A DNA stretch of 64,000 nt. Origin: Neurospora tetraspora (taxonomy: Eukaryota > Ascomycota > Sordariomycetes > Sordariales > Sordariaceae). Position numbers and translations under genes: made by a program. The DNA lies in assembly GCF_033439725.1 (NCBI RefSeq), contig NW_026944384.1, positions 4,402,001 to 4,466,000 on the forward strand, read 5' to 3'. The notes beneath the pieces were generated by a model. It was not told the origin of the DNA, searched no databases, and saw only the letters and a list, made by a program, of their open reading frames with translations. Shown in pieces: positions 23,742 through 35,771 of the stretch (positions within the stretch are counted from its first letter, which is position 1; each line of letters opens with the position of its first letter).

Positions 23742-24796
23742 TCAAAGCTTCGAAAAGACAGGCTTCTTCTTCTGCACGCTAGCCGATAACGCGTCCATCA
23801 TATCTCTTGATTGCAAAGCAGCCGAGTTCCAGACGGTGGTATACCGCAAGCCTGTATCAAAAAACGTCAGTTTAACCTTCATAATAACGAGAGCAAAAAA
23901 CCCCCCAAGAAAAAACCAAGAGAGGAGAAACGTACTCTCAGAAACCGAGTGATCCCTAGCATGGTTCAACAACTCCTTGGTACCCTGAACAGCAATCGGG
24001 CTCTTTCCAGCGATCAAGCCCGCCAGCTTGACCGCCTGGTCCAGGGCAGCCGCCTTGCTGTCGAGGACGTGGCTGACGAAGCCGACCTGTTGGGCTTCGG
24101 CCGCGCCAAACTCTCTCGCCGACATGCACACCTCCTTCACCCACGAGAAGTTGCCGACGGCCTTGGGCAGCCGGGAAAGGGTGCCAATGTCGGCGGCCAA
24201 GCCGATGTCGACCTCCTTGACGGCCAGCCGGACGTCACGCGTGCAGAGCCGGATGTCGGAGGCGCAGGCGATGTCGATGGCGAGGCCGAAGGAGATGGCG
24301 TGGAGGACGACGATGACGGCTTTGGAGGGTTTGGTAGGTTAGCAGATGAGGTTAAGTAGTTCACTATTGACTTGACTTATATGTACTACGGAAGAAAGTG
24401 AAAAGTGACAATCTGATACATACGTTTCTCGCACAACTCAATAGCCGAAATGCTATCCTGGAACTCAGTAATGTATCTTCTCAGCTGGGCCGCCTTGCGC
24501 CCGACGTCGGGGGCGTCGCCCGACTGCAGCTGGTCGTTCGAGCTGGCCGCGTGGATGTCCAAACCCGCCGTGAAACCCCGGTCGCCGGCGCCCGAGAGGA
24601 CCACGGCCCGCACGTCCGGGTCCGACGACAGCTGCCGGAAGATCTGGCCCAACTCCAGCCACATGGCCTCGAAGAAGGCGTTGAGCTTGGCCGGCCGGTT
24701 GATCTCCACGTGGGCGACGAAGGAGGGGCCGGCGGAGGTCACGTTGAAGTGCTTGTAGGATGTGTATCCTTTGAGTTGGGGTTGTTGTTGCGACAT
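23742..24796 (-). CDS. Peroxisomal delta3,5-delta2,4-dienoyl-CoA isomerase
   Basis: Three exons (24796-24424, 24319-23936, 23851-23742) encode 288 residues of the enoyl-CoA hydratase/isomerase superfamily. The protein ends in SKL, a canonical peroxisomal targeting signal, so it should act in peroxisomal beta-oxidation of unsaturated fatty acids with odd-numbered double bonds. Seen: AHVEINRPAKLNAF; the oxyanion-hole region GDRGFTAGLDIHA; KPVIVVLHAISFGLAIDIACASDIR; and VDIGLAADIGTLSRLPK, which closely matches the ECH1 isomerase signature including the catalytic aspartate of VD(I/V)G. The usual HG of the second oxyanion loop is HA here. The start chosen is the ATG before SQQQPQLKGY; an upstream in-frame ATG at 24934 would add 46 residues without conservation. 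A plain hydratase is less likely given the LAAD(I/V)GTL motif. Confidence 0.9.
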
Positions 24797-27262
24797 CTTG
24801 GTGATTTGGGTGGTTGTTATTCCGGAAGATGGTTGAGGTAGGTTGCGGAATTGGGAGACACGACGGGCAAAGGTGACACGATTAGATGGGAGGATGAGAA
24901 AAGAATGATTCGAGAACTGTATGTATGTGTTCAAGTGAGAAGTCGAATGAGAATAAGCTCCAAGTAGTTATAATGATGATTGTAGTAGATCTTGGGCTGC
25001 ATCTTGATGGTGGTAACCTAGGCAAATAGGGAGTAGTTGTTGACTGATACGTTGTTGTCAAAGTTACCGAGGCTCAGCGGCCGTTAAACGGTCGGGTAGG
25101 TAAGAAGCGATGGGACCGCCAAGGCGTGACGTTGAAGAGCCGACGCCGGCGCCGGGAGCCACGGACCACTGAACAGGACAAAGACCCCATTGCGGGGGAA
25201 TTGAGTGAGTGCAGTGTGTGCTCCCGTCCTTCCGAACGTTGTTGTTTTCGGGTCTATCCACGCTGCATGTTGCTGTTAAAGACATGTGAACAGTGTCCAA
25301 TTGGCATATTTATAGACCCCGAACGCGGTTTTGCAATCTGTTGTTTGCATCTTCAATGGCGCAACTGTAGATGAAACTGAACGAAGCGACTTGCACCAGA
25401 GTGACATACCGAAAAAAAAGGTGTTCACTACCCCTCCTCCAATGCCTCGCATTCCTGGTGGGCAATCGTTGTGGGTGGTGGCGCTTATGATCCCTCCCAG
25501 GGTTACCTTCGATGTGCAGACGGATTACTTATGCGCCGGACTCTATGCTACACTACCGTGACTACTACCTAACCTGATGCAATGTGATGCATTGTCGTGC
25601 CCGTTGATAGGAAACGAGGACTTGAGTCAGTTTGTACACGAGCGGCAGTTCCGTCCACGGAGGAGGATAGCGGAAAATCCCATGTTTGAAGGGATGCCAC
25701 TTTCGCTGATTACCGTATGGAATTGACTTATTACTCGGGCTGCTTTGCCCTGGCGTATATACATGAAAGAGGTCTTGGAAACTCCGGCAAAGTCAGTGGT
25801 GGAGATGGTGGGACATGATGGGCGGGATTAAGGGGAAAGAAGGAGCCTTTTTGCGTTGACAGGGGATGCTGCTTCTTCAAGTACCTATCGTGAACTGTAA
25901 AGAAAGCTGTACCTGCCGCTCCGTCTCCAGTGCCGCCTGGCGGGACGAAAAGCCACGCGAGCAACGCTACTCTGTAGACTCCTCTCTGGTGGTTTTACCC
26001 GCAACAACTGTCAGCGATCCCACACGGACGAGTGAGGTGATCCATGACAAGCACGCCCCGTGGATGCCCAGCGGCCCAATCACTATCGCATTCCGGCCGC
26101 TCGTCTGGCCCTCATTGACACCTCATTGGCGCCCCCAAAGGCGGCCGACCCCATCGTGCCCATTCTCTGGCTCCAGGACCAGGCGTGATTGTGACTTTTT
26201 CCAGCCTACCATTCCATTCCCTGGAACCCCAAACTTGCGACGACATCCTTTTCTCAAACAGCTTCAAAGTTCCTTTCGAACCCAGGCTCTGTCGAGCTCG
26301 CTTTCTGCCAACCCTCCCACGCTCCCTCCCTTCCCGATCGCGAGGCGCGCAATCTCGACCTCAACCACACTTTGGCTTACTTTGGCCCAAGCAACCACTC
26401 GAGCCTCGATAGCCAACGGTTTCGCTCTTGTGTTACGCTCTGTGGGCATCCGCTTAGCTGTCCTATTTGCTCTAATCTTTTCTCGCTTCCTCGAGACACG
26501 ACATCCTAGGGCCCTCCCCCGTCCCTCGAGCCCGCTACCCGTCGCCGTCGCTGTCGCTTTTATCGTCGCCGTCGCCATCGTCCTGTGGTGCACGACAACC
26601 CGCCTCCTGATATTGTTCACCACCATATCCGCCTCGCCCGATCACTATCGCAATCACGACCCCGTCCACATATTTTACCTCGCCGATCCCACAAGACTTT
26701 TGCCGTTGCTGTACATTTCAAAGAAAAACAGCCTCGGTAACGAATTGCACACGCCTTTGCCCAATCCACGATTCGGAATCTTGTCCGCCAGCGACCGGTT
26801 GAAGGAACATCGAGCCTGATCCGATCTTTCTCGTTATACCCGTCTGCCACAACTTGCGCAAACCTGGGACCTGCATACAGCTCCTACTCTACCGCTTGCG
26901 CCCTCGTTCAAGGCCTCTCAGCAATCACGTTGATCGAATGATGGACATAGAACGAGACAAGTGCTCCTAAAAGACCAATTCTTCAACAAGCCAAAGCTGT
27001 CGTTTCCACCAATTACAAGTTCGACATCTGGACTATCGTGCTTTCCTGTTGCGACCCAGAGTTCTTGCATGGCCTCGACCTCTTTGGACTTTTGACTTCG
27101 ACCTCAATTCACCTTCCGATTGTCCACTCCGATTGGCTTCGACCCACATCGACATCGAGTCGCACTCTGCACAACATTTGATGGGGTTTTGTTTGTCGAC
27201 GCTTACGCTTTCCGTATCGCAACAAACGAGTGCGGCAATTGAGCAGTCACTAAAGGTTAAAG
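24797..27262. other. Divergent intergenic region and long BOI-type leader
   Basis: No gene is called. An open frame at 25866-26819 on the plus strand is composed of pyrimidine-rich sequence with no domain content and probably reflects the long CT-rich leader of the downstream gene. Both flanking genes are transcribed away from this region. Confidence 0.45.
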
Positions 27263-30200
27263 ATGGCTGCGCCGGGTTCCAACAAGCCCGAAGTGGGCGA
27301 CATTTTGGTGGTCATCCGTAAGTTCGTTCTCTCTTCCAGTCATAGCCTGACACAGTGCAGCTTCATCAAGGGGCATCTTTTTTTCCTCGGGGCTTGTCTG
27401 TGTTTCGAACGATCCAACAGACGGCGCCACGTAGCGTTGACGCTGTCGCAAACTTGAGATACATAAAAGGCTGACCCCACTGATTCCACAGACGACTTTC
27501 ATGCCCGTAGTTCGGACGAGTTGACCTTAACCAAGGGTGACCGCGTGGAACTGATCGAGCGTGATGACGAATTTGGTGACGGCTGGTTCTTGGGAAAGCA
27601 TTTGGTAAATGGCAACAGTGGTCTTTTCCCAGAAGGTATATATACCCCCTCCTCTGTATAAGCCACAAAACAGCTGCATGGCAAACAGCCTCAGGTATCG
27701 TGCTGTAACTAACTTCGCCCTACAGTATATACGCGTCCTGCACCCAAGCCCCATTCGAGCAGCCCGTCCCTCCAAAAGCCCGTTCTCTCGCCGTTGGCCG
27801 AAATTGTCAATGAGCAAACAGCAAACGCCACTTACTCTTACGACAACTTCAAGATTGGGAACTCGGCCGATGCAACTTTACCGTTAAGCTCATTCAAGCC
27901 AGCTTCAGCACCCGACGGCCCTGCGAATTCGTTTCTTAGCAGTAGTTTGCCAACAGGAGGCATCGGACGCCCCGGCGCTAGCACTGACAGCCACGTCCTA
28001 CACGAGACTTTGAATGTCATCGACGAGCATATTACGGATCTGAACTCGCCGCAAAGCAACGGAGCTCTTCGAAACACCGGCGATTCTGGCAGCGAATATA
28101 GCTCGCACATAGGCAACCGTGTCTCTTACATCCAAGGCGAAGAAACAGACGAGGAGGAAGAAGGAAACCATTCACGAAGCGAGGTCGCATCCTGGTCTGC
28201 TGATCAAGTCGCCGAGTACTTGTTTACGGTAGGAGTGGAGAAGCACCACTGTGAGGTGTTCCGTGACCAGGAGATCACCGGAGAGGTCATTCTCGGGATG
28301 GATCAAACATCGGTCTTCATCAAAGCCTTTGATCTGGGGTCTGTGGGCAGACGGCTAAAAACTTGGCAGAAGATTAAAAACCTACAGGATGAGGTCAACG
28401 GACAGGGACCAGGCTCGCGCGTACTCAGCCAGACGTATGGGAGCGAGGTCGGGTCTGATGTACAAGGAAAAATGCGCAGCAGGACGAACACCCTCACAGG
28501 GTCGACTATCACAGGGTCGACTCTGAGGTACTCATCCAACACCAGCCAATCTCTGTCAGTCCAGACGAAACACTCATCGGAAACCCCCAAAATGGGCCCT
28601 GTCCAGCCCGTGTCTCCAGTCTCACCTTTGATGGAGAGCCCAAATCGTATGTTCCACGAAAGGAGACCCTCCGCTGCAGACATAAGAGACTTGCACCACT
28701 CCCGTCGCCATTCCTCGACTGATTTCCGTCTAGCAGGAGCATCCCCGGCCACCCCTAAAGTCTCGGGTGGAACGTTGCACGGAACAGAGGTGCCTCACAA
28801 GAAGCAACCGTCTTTCGACCGAAACTGGACGCTGGGCAGTGCAAACAACTCTAACCACCCCCAGTCCTCGATCGGGCAACAAGATAGTCTAGCTGTTCAA
28901 GAGCCTGAGATCCAGGATTCAGCAGTAGACCTGGATCGAGGCTACTTTTCAGGAACCGAGGCTGATCCTCGGCAGCGGAACTTATTGAAGAAGCGTGAGA
29001 GCAAGGTGCCTGGTCTCGCGGAATCGCCAAAGACGAGCTACACAGAAGAGCAGCGTGTGCGGAGCGCTACGGCGCTTTCCAGACAGTCACGGTTAGGCAG
29101 CATTGATTCCTCCCGGGAAGCAGTTGGCATCTTACCCACTGCACAGAAATACTACGGGTTGGTTAGGCGCACAGCTTCCACGGCTACCATGGAATCCCGT
29201 CTTTCTAGGGAAGGCAACCACCCTACGGTTACCAAACTCGAAGGATCTCCAGAACAAAACAGATCCTCTCCAAGATCGGCTCTTAAACGCCTGAGCCAAG
29301 TCAACCACCCGGACTTTAATATGGCCGGCATGTTAAAGAACGGCTTCGGCGGGCTACGAGCCGCCTCAGACGCGATCACGGGTACCGAACGAGCTAAAGT
29401 GGCGTCACCGGTGGACACACCGTCCAAAGATTCGTCTATTCATTCGCCCACACGCACCGGCTCGACCACGCCCTCGGCCGGCCGAAGTTTTGACCTCGAC
29501 CAGGAGACTGCCAAGAGTTTGAGCACCGTAGCAACCGCGGCCTCTGCAGCAAAACAAGCAGCAAACCGGAAGAAGACCAAGAAGGAGACAAGTGCTTATA
29601 CGCGTGGCTTACAAAAGATCAGCCCGCGAGAAGCGGTCAAGGATGCGGACTACAGTGGATGGATGAAGAAGAGGAGTGCCAACCTGATGACCACATGGAA
29701 GCCGCGACTCTTTGTTCTCAAGGGTAGACGCCTGGCGTACTTTTATTCTGAAGACGATCAAGAGGAGAAAGGTCTAATCGACATTTCCTTCCATCGGGTA
29801 CTCCCGGCGGACAATGAACGCCTGACTGGCTTCCACGCGACGCTTATGGGGGCTAGTAACTCCCCAGCAATCCCGGCTGGAAGCCATGTCCAGACGCTCG
29901 CGGACGCGGACGCAGAGCGGGATCCAACGGAAGAGGGGGATCAGATGTTCATCTTCAAGCTTGTTCCACCACGAGCCGGCCTCTCGCGAGCAGTGAACTT
30001 CACAAAGCCCACAGTACACTACTTTGCTGTGCCCAACATCAAGCAGGGTCGCCTGTGGATGGCGGCTCTCATGAAGGCGACTATTGATCGCGATGATACC
30101 CAACCAATCACGACGACATACCAGCAGAAAACCATCTCGCTCGCCAAGGCACGCTCGATGCTTCACAGACCACCAGCATTGATGCATTTGGTAGAGACGA

Positions 30201-30379
30201 GTGAGGACAATGCCGGTGACGAAGAAAGAGGGGCAGCAAAGAAGCAAAATGGCCTAGGCATCAGCTACAACGAGGCGGACAGCGGAGTTGCGGGATTTGA
30301 GAAGCTGGGACTTTCTCACATTGACGAAGATGGGTTGGGATTTGGTGAGAAGGATGGATCGGTTCCTCAGAGCGCTTAG
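27263..30379 (+). CDS. BOI-type polarity protein with SH3, SAM and PH domains
   Basis: Three exons (27263-27317, 27492-27635, 27726-30379) give 950 residues. An SH3 domain at about 9-68 is spread over three exons (GDILVVIHDFHARSSDELTL, GDGWFLGKHL, NSGLFPE). A SAM domain lies at about 218-288 (VASWSADQVAEYLFTVGVEKHH to LKTWQKI), and a PH domain at about 704-862 (YSGWMKKRSANLMTTWKPRLFVLKGRRLAYF to GRLWMAALMKATI). This order is that of yeast Boi1/Boi2, which bind Cdc42, Bem1 and exocyst parts at growth sites and help polarised exocytosis. Ser/Pro-rich linkers separate the domains. In filamentous fungi a role at the hyphal tip is the natural inference. The first exon is short; donors GTAAGT and GTATAT with AG acceptors restore the SH3 frame. 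Confidence 0.92.
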
Positions 30380-31374
30380 GCGAATCCAAGGAACCCATCC
30401 GGGGACCATCTGTGATCTGGCTACGTAATCACACCTTCAGCCTTGCTTTACGTCCAGTATTCACTTGGAAGGAAGACATCTCAACCCCCGTGTCTTTCTT
30501 TCTTCGTTTTGATTTTTTTGGTTTGTTTTTCAAAGTCATCATCCAAGACGTATATCCTAATGTGGCCATGTATTTCAAGAATCATGCCATGCTGCCCGAG
30601 GCTTAGTGAGGCAATGGCAGGTAGCGAAAGGATTAGTATAAGGAGATATTGAGTCGTGTTTTTATATCCCAGAACGAGTAGCAGTTGAAAGTCTTCCATC
30701 TCGCCGTTCGTGTGGGCCTGTGTGAATGTTACGGTTGCGATGAAACGTGATCGTTTTGTTGTATTGTATCCGTATTGTATGTAAGTTACCGAAGTTGATT
30801 GTGAAGGTTGCCGGAAGATGCCGCGTCGCGCAGTGTCCCCAGAAAAAAGTCGCGTCGGTGCCAAACAGCGAGAGCCAGGCTTGGAGGCCCGCAGTAACAG
30901 CTCCCGCTTTGTTGGAGCTTCCCAAGATCAACATTTCAGGTTGCCCGCACCAGAATACCTTAGCACCCACAATCATCACCACGACCACATACCCCTCGAC
31001 CGGCATCCGGAGAAACAACATCATCACAGACTGAGGTGGACCAAGTCATCCCATCCAGCGCGCCATACCATTGGCGCTTTTGACGAATCATAACGGCTCG
31101 CGACTATCAAACTGAAATAGTCGAATTGACGAACTTCCAGCGAGGAGGACAACAAAGCGATTCGCCTACCTAAACCAACAAATCAATCTTAGGGGTCCCG
31201 ACATTGACCCGTCCTAGCAGCGACAACATATCGGGCATCTCTACCCCATCATCCGCACCAGGAACATAAACCCCAACCGGTTGGAGCTCGTCGCCCAACC
31301 TTGACGGTCGACCATCTCCCACGACTTCTGCCGGCCCGCCCCTCTCCTCCGCGCCTACCATCATCCCCGCCAAC
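30380..31374. other. Intergenic region before the Nup85-like gene
   Basis: No gene is seen. T-rich sequence near 30490-30540 may belong to the 3' end of the polarity gene. The region before 31375 is C-rich on the plus strand, as in other leaders here. Confidence 0.4.
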
Positions 31375-34300
31375 ATGGCCTTCTCGGGAAGAGGAACGCT
31401 GAATTCCAGCACCAATTCTTTCAACCCCTCCGGATCGCCTTTCGCTTCAACCCCACAAAAGCCCTTGTTCGCTCAGCAGCGCGCGCAGAAGCGGTCCGGC
31501 GCTACCACATCTACGAGAGGACCCCTCCAACCATCGAGACTTGGCCAGACAGTCATGTATAACGACGACGAAGATGAGACGGAGACGAACCAGCAGGAAG
31601 TCAAGGCTAACCGGTCAGGCACATTTGGCCTGCCATTTGACGACACCTACGACTTGGACGACAGCTCTATGTTGATGAGCGGCGCCCCTGGCGGCGACCT
31701 GGAAATGGGCGATGACGACTCCGACCTGATGATGCTCAACACCCCAGCTGCGACGGAGCGCGTTCGGAAGGAAGCTGCGGGTATCTTCCGCGCTTCGGTT
31801 GCGCAGTCTGGACCCCGGATACGCGATCTCAGATTCGCTGCCCTCGCCAAGGACGTCTATACACACATGGGCACTGCTTCCCTCTTCGAGCCCGGAGAGC
31901 TTATCCTCAATACCGAGAGGCTTATTACGCGTCTGTATGACGAGGGTGTCGGCGAAGAAGAGGATGAGGAGAAGCTGGACGAGGCGCTCGCGCATGTCGC
32001 TGGTGAACTTACTGACCTTTGGAAGAGAGCCATCAGCGACTTCCCCCAACCCGACGAAGAGCACACAGTGGAGATTGGACCCGGCCCCAACACTTCCCCA
32101 CTCGAGAAAGCGACCTACCTGGCCAACCTCGCGCTACATGTCCACCACGAACGGTATGAAGACAATACGGGACGTACTAGGCCTACGCCCTTGCCTGAGA
32201 CACTGTTCAAGTGGTTAGACGAGTACCACAACGTTTACAGCGGCCAGACGGAGGAAATTCTACGATACAGGCCGAGTCCGGCGTCTCACCCTCTCTTTTG
32301 GCAGGCTATCTTCGTTGCCCTTCTTCGGGGTAAGGTGGACAAGGCGGCCAGATTGCTTAGACAAGCCGGGTGGGACAAAGTTAAGAAAGACAACGGCGAA
32401 AACAAGTACATAAACCGTGCCCTGGAGAGTGTGCAGCTTGCCACGGCTGAAACGGTTGCTATGTTGGAGAACTGCCCCGGTTATAATGAGAACTGGGACA
32501 TTTGGAACAGTGACTGGACTCTCTGGCGTGTCCGGACTCGGGGTGCACTTGACCACCTCAGGCGCTTCGCCGAGGGTCGCGATAACACGCTAGGCGACTC
32601 TACGTTCTCTGACTTCTCGGCCTCAGTCTCATCTACGCGGAATCGCGAGTCCATGGCCGGTCTGGCGAGACGGGCCGAGTCTCAGGTTCCATGGGAGATC
32701 TACGAAAAGCTGAACATCATCTTCGACATTGTCTTGGGTTCAAAGCATGCTATCCTCGATGCTGCGCAAGACTGGTGTGAGGCTACGATCGGTCTCACTG
32801 CCTGGTGGGATGACAGGAGAGCCGATAAGTTCGGAAACCCGCTCACAATGGCCCGCTCACAAGCCCTCACGTTGGCCTCACAGTCAGCAAGCACGGACAG
32901 TTACTTGGATAGGCTGAACAATGCCTTCCATGCGGCCGTCGAGGAGGATTTCTACTTGAACCCCAACAATCCTGTGGAAGTGGGAATTGCGTGTATTTTT
33001 GAGGACAATGTGAAGGGTCTCATCGGTCTGCTCCGTGGCTGGTCGCTTCCTATCGCCTCTGCGGTCGCCGAGATTGCTTCATTGGGCGGATGGCTTCCAC
33101 AGCACCAGCCAGGAGCGTTCTTCATGGAGGGCCTCGATCAGGATGATCTGGACGTGCTTGGAGTAGACCCCACCGCGCCGGACGAGATTGACGGAATCAA
33201 GGACAGCACGCTTATTCAGTACGCGCAAAAACTGACCGATGATGAGGATATCGGAACGATCGCGGACCATATGGGAGAGTCTCGAGACGGCTGGGAGCTA
33301 GCTATTCACGTACTGGGCCGTATGGACTCGCAGGAGCGTTCCGAGGAAATGATTGGAATCCTGGTCAGGCATATTGTCGACAGTTTGCACGTGGACTCGG
33401 GCGAAGTGGTGGACAAGACTTGGTCTCTCCTGAACGAACTCGGCATGATCTCTTACGCCGAAGAGGTGGTCGAAGTAAGTACCAGGTGTCAAGGCACACA
33501 ACAAAGACCCTCCTCGCTAACCGCTCGTATAGACTTATGCCGATATTCTCGCTCGCGACTCTCATCGTTATGGTGAAGCGATGTGGTACTTTGCTCTGGC
33601 GCACAAACCGCACAAGGTTCGCGAGGTTATGAATCTCCTCATCTCATACTCCCTTATCCAGTCAACAGCTTTCCCACCAAACGAAGATCTCGACGACTGG
33701 CTTCACCGCCTCCTTAACGAGCGCAACGAAACTCTCGAGCAGTGTGCCAAGCAAGACCTCGAGGCTGCCGAACTCCTCGGTAAGATGCTCAGTGGTTACG
33801 CCTCGCTCCGTCAGTACTTCATCATCCGTGACGACGAGAGCATCCTTCCCAACGCCACCCCCTACGCGCGCAAGCAACAGGCCGCCGCCGCACTGGTCAG
33901 CGTCATCGCTAGTTCCGACGATAACATCCGGGGCGGCCTCCTCGACCCGACGCGCGATGGCATCGTCGGCGAGGACTTCTTGCTCGCTCTCCTCGGCGAA
34001 GCTCTTGCCTTCGTCACCAACCCGGACAACACCAACGTCCACCTCGGCCAGCAGGCCCTCCCCATCCTCAACCTCGACCAGATCGACACCATCCTCAAGG
34101 CCATCGAAGATCTCCAGGCCGTCAGCGACCGCGTCCGCAACACATGCGAGGAGTTCCTGCAGATCGTGCTTGCTTCAGCGCCTGGCGGTCTCAAGGGATC
34201 GACCCCCGCCGACCTCATCAAGAAGAATGCCAGCGGCAGCCTCGTGCTGGCGGGCAGCACCATGGTGGCGACTCAGCTGAAGAACTCGCTCAGCGGCGGG

Positions 34301-34468
34301 CTGGTCGGCAGCGGTGCCAAGATGAACCCCGTCAAGCGCGGCTGGGACTGGAGGGCGGACATGCCGGCCAAGACTACCGGCGAGGATGTCATGCGGAGGT
34401 TGAGACTTGGGGTGGCGAAGGATCTGGCGGGATTGTGGCTAGCTGACGCGGATAATGCTCTGTGGTAG
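31375..34468 (+). CDS. Nuclear pore scaffold protein, Nup85-like
   Basis: Two exons (31375-33474, 33533-34468) encode 1011 residues. The N-terminal 130 residues are low-complexity and acidic; the rest is predicted helical, as in the alpha-solenoid nucleoporins of the Y (Nup84) complex. Segments that led me to Nup85 are YLANLALHVHHE, PETLFKWLDEYHNVYSGQTEE, HPLFWQAIFVALLRGKVDKAARLLRQAG and ENWDIWNSDWTLWRVR, which resemble the family's crown and trunk helices. The intron acceptor joins VVEV and TYADILARDSHRYGEAMWYFALAHKP without a frame change. Alternatives are Nup84 or another solenoid nucleoporin; an alignment would settle this. The protein is longer than yeast Nup85 (744 residues), mostly through the N-terminal extension and the C-terminal region. 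Confidence 0.78.
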
Positions 34469-35053
34469 GGTTCTGATAGTGAATGTAACTGTGGTTGGGT
34501 ATGGTTGATGAATGCTTCTATGCTGGCTTTTGTATGGCAGCGGCAATGTCTAAGGGCATGGTAGAAGCGGATGAAGCTTCGGATCAGGCGGAAGAAGAAC
34601 AAAACAAATAGAAGTGGTATGTAGCAAATCTGGTTCTTATCGGCTCAGTTTCTCTGGTTGGGCTAGTCAATTAATGTGTATGTCAATGAGAAACTGGCTG
34701 TTGGTGGGTGACATGAAGAAATATCCAACTGATCCACAGCCGTTATATAAGCGTTCGTTTCTTTGTATTACATCTACAAAACACATCATGGGAAGGACGG
34801 ATGCCATGTATATCTCTCAAAGGTAAGCCCACGGCCAAGCAGTGCCACCATACTGACCTTTCAGTACATGACCTCCATGCTAACCTAAGTATACAGTCTT
34901 TCACCTCCCAACTCACCGCATTCAACGAGCAATACCACAAGCACAAACATTACAAAGCAATCCACGCGGAATAGTCACACGCAATCAACGGCAATTCCTG
35001 ATCCAAAGCCTAGTTCAATTCCCCTTCCCCTTGCCTTGATACCACTACAACAA
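34469..35053. other. Intergenic region between convergent genes
   Basis: No gene is seen between the ends of the Nup85-like gene and the PLA2 gene. The sequence is ordinary 3' flank on both sides. Confidence 0.45.
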
Positions 35054-35771
35054 CTAATAGTACAACGGATCCTCGCCCTTGTCAATAGCCTCAGCCACAA
35101 GCTCGTTGTAGTGAGCCAGCAACAGATCGTACTCCTCCTGGAGCTCGCCCGTGGTGCGACCGAAGGCGCGGACGGCGGAGTAGTAGACGTTGGCGAGGGC
35201 GTGGCAGGTGGAGCCGTAGCCGTTGGTGTCACATTGGTAGTAGAGACTGTTTGGTTGGGGTGGTTAATTGGCGAAGGTTTGAAAGGGGGACAGAGGGGAG
35301 GGTTTGGAGAGCGTTGATGGGATGCTTATGATGGTGAGGGGAAGGAATGAGAAAGGGAAACTAAAGAGATGGAAGAGAGAGAAAGAAAGAGACATACTCA
35401 TTCTTGAAATTCCCATCAATCTTCAACTTATTAGCATCCGTAAACCTCGACTGGGCCTTGTAGTTGCGATAGCCGAAATCGTGACGGTCGCAGGCAGGCG
35501 TGAAGGGGAATCCCAACGGGTTATCGGGCGAGTAGCTGCACGCGTCCGAGGACCAGTCCAGTGTCGCCGGGTTCCTGGCGTTGCGGTAGACAGTGAACTG
35601 CGGGAGCGTGATGCTGAAGAGGTACCGGTCCGTCGTCTGCTGGATGGTCTCGGCGCGGCGGAAGAGGGAACCACCGGCGCCGGTGCTGTCGGACTCGCTG
35701 CTGCCGGCCCAGGCCCAGGCGGCCGTCGGCAGGAGGGAGGAGAGGGCAAGGGTGGTGGAGAAGAACTTCAT
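35054..35771 (-). CDS. Secreted fungal phospholipase A2 (prokaryotic/fungal type)
   Basis: Two exons (35771-35398, 35246-35054) encode 188 residues. A signal peptide (MKFFSTTLALSSLLPTAAWA) precedes a short pro-like region ending near RR. The core carries CDRHDFGYRNY at 94-104, the calcium/catalytic signature of the small fungal and bacterial PLA2 group, with the catalytic His97-Asp98 pair. Four cysteines outside the signal (DACSY, PACD, YQCD, STCH) fit two disulfides. The enzyme hydrolyses the sn-2 ester of phospholipids outside the cell or in the secretory path. The intron uses GTATGT/ACAG and joins FKNE to DLYYQCDTNGYG. A TATA element lies about 118 bases upstream. Confidence 0.93.

Noticed and set aside
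25866-26819. 317-residue open frame before the polarity gene
   Set aside because: Pyrimidine-rich leader composition, no domain, no start context or conserved motif that I can see.
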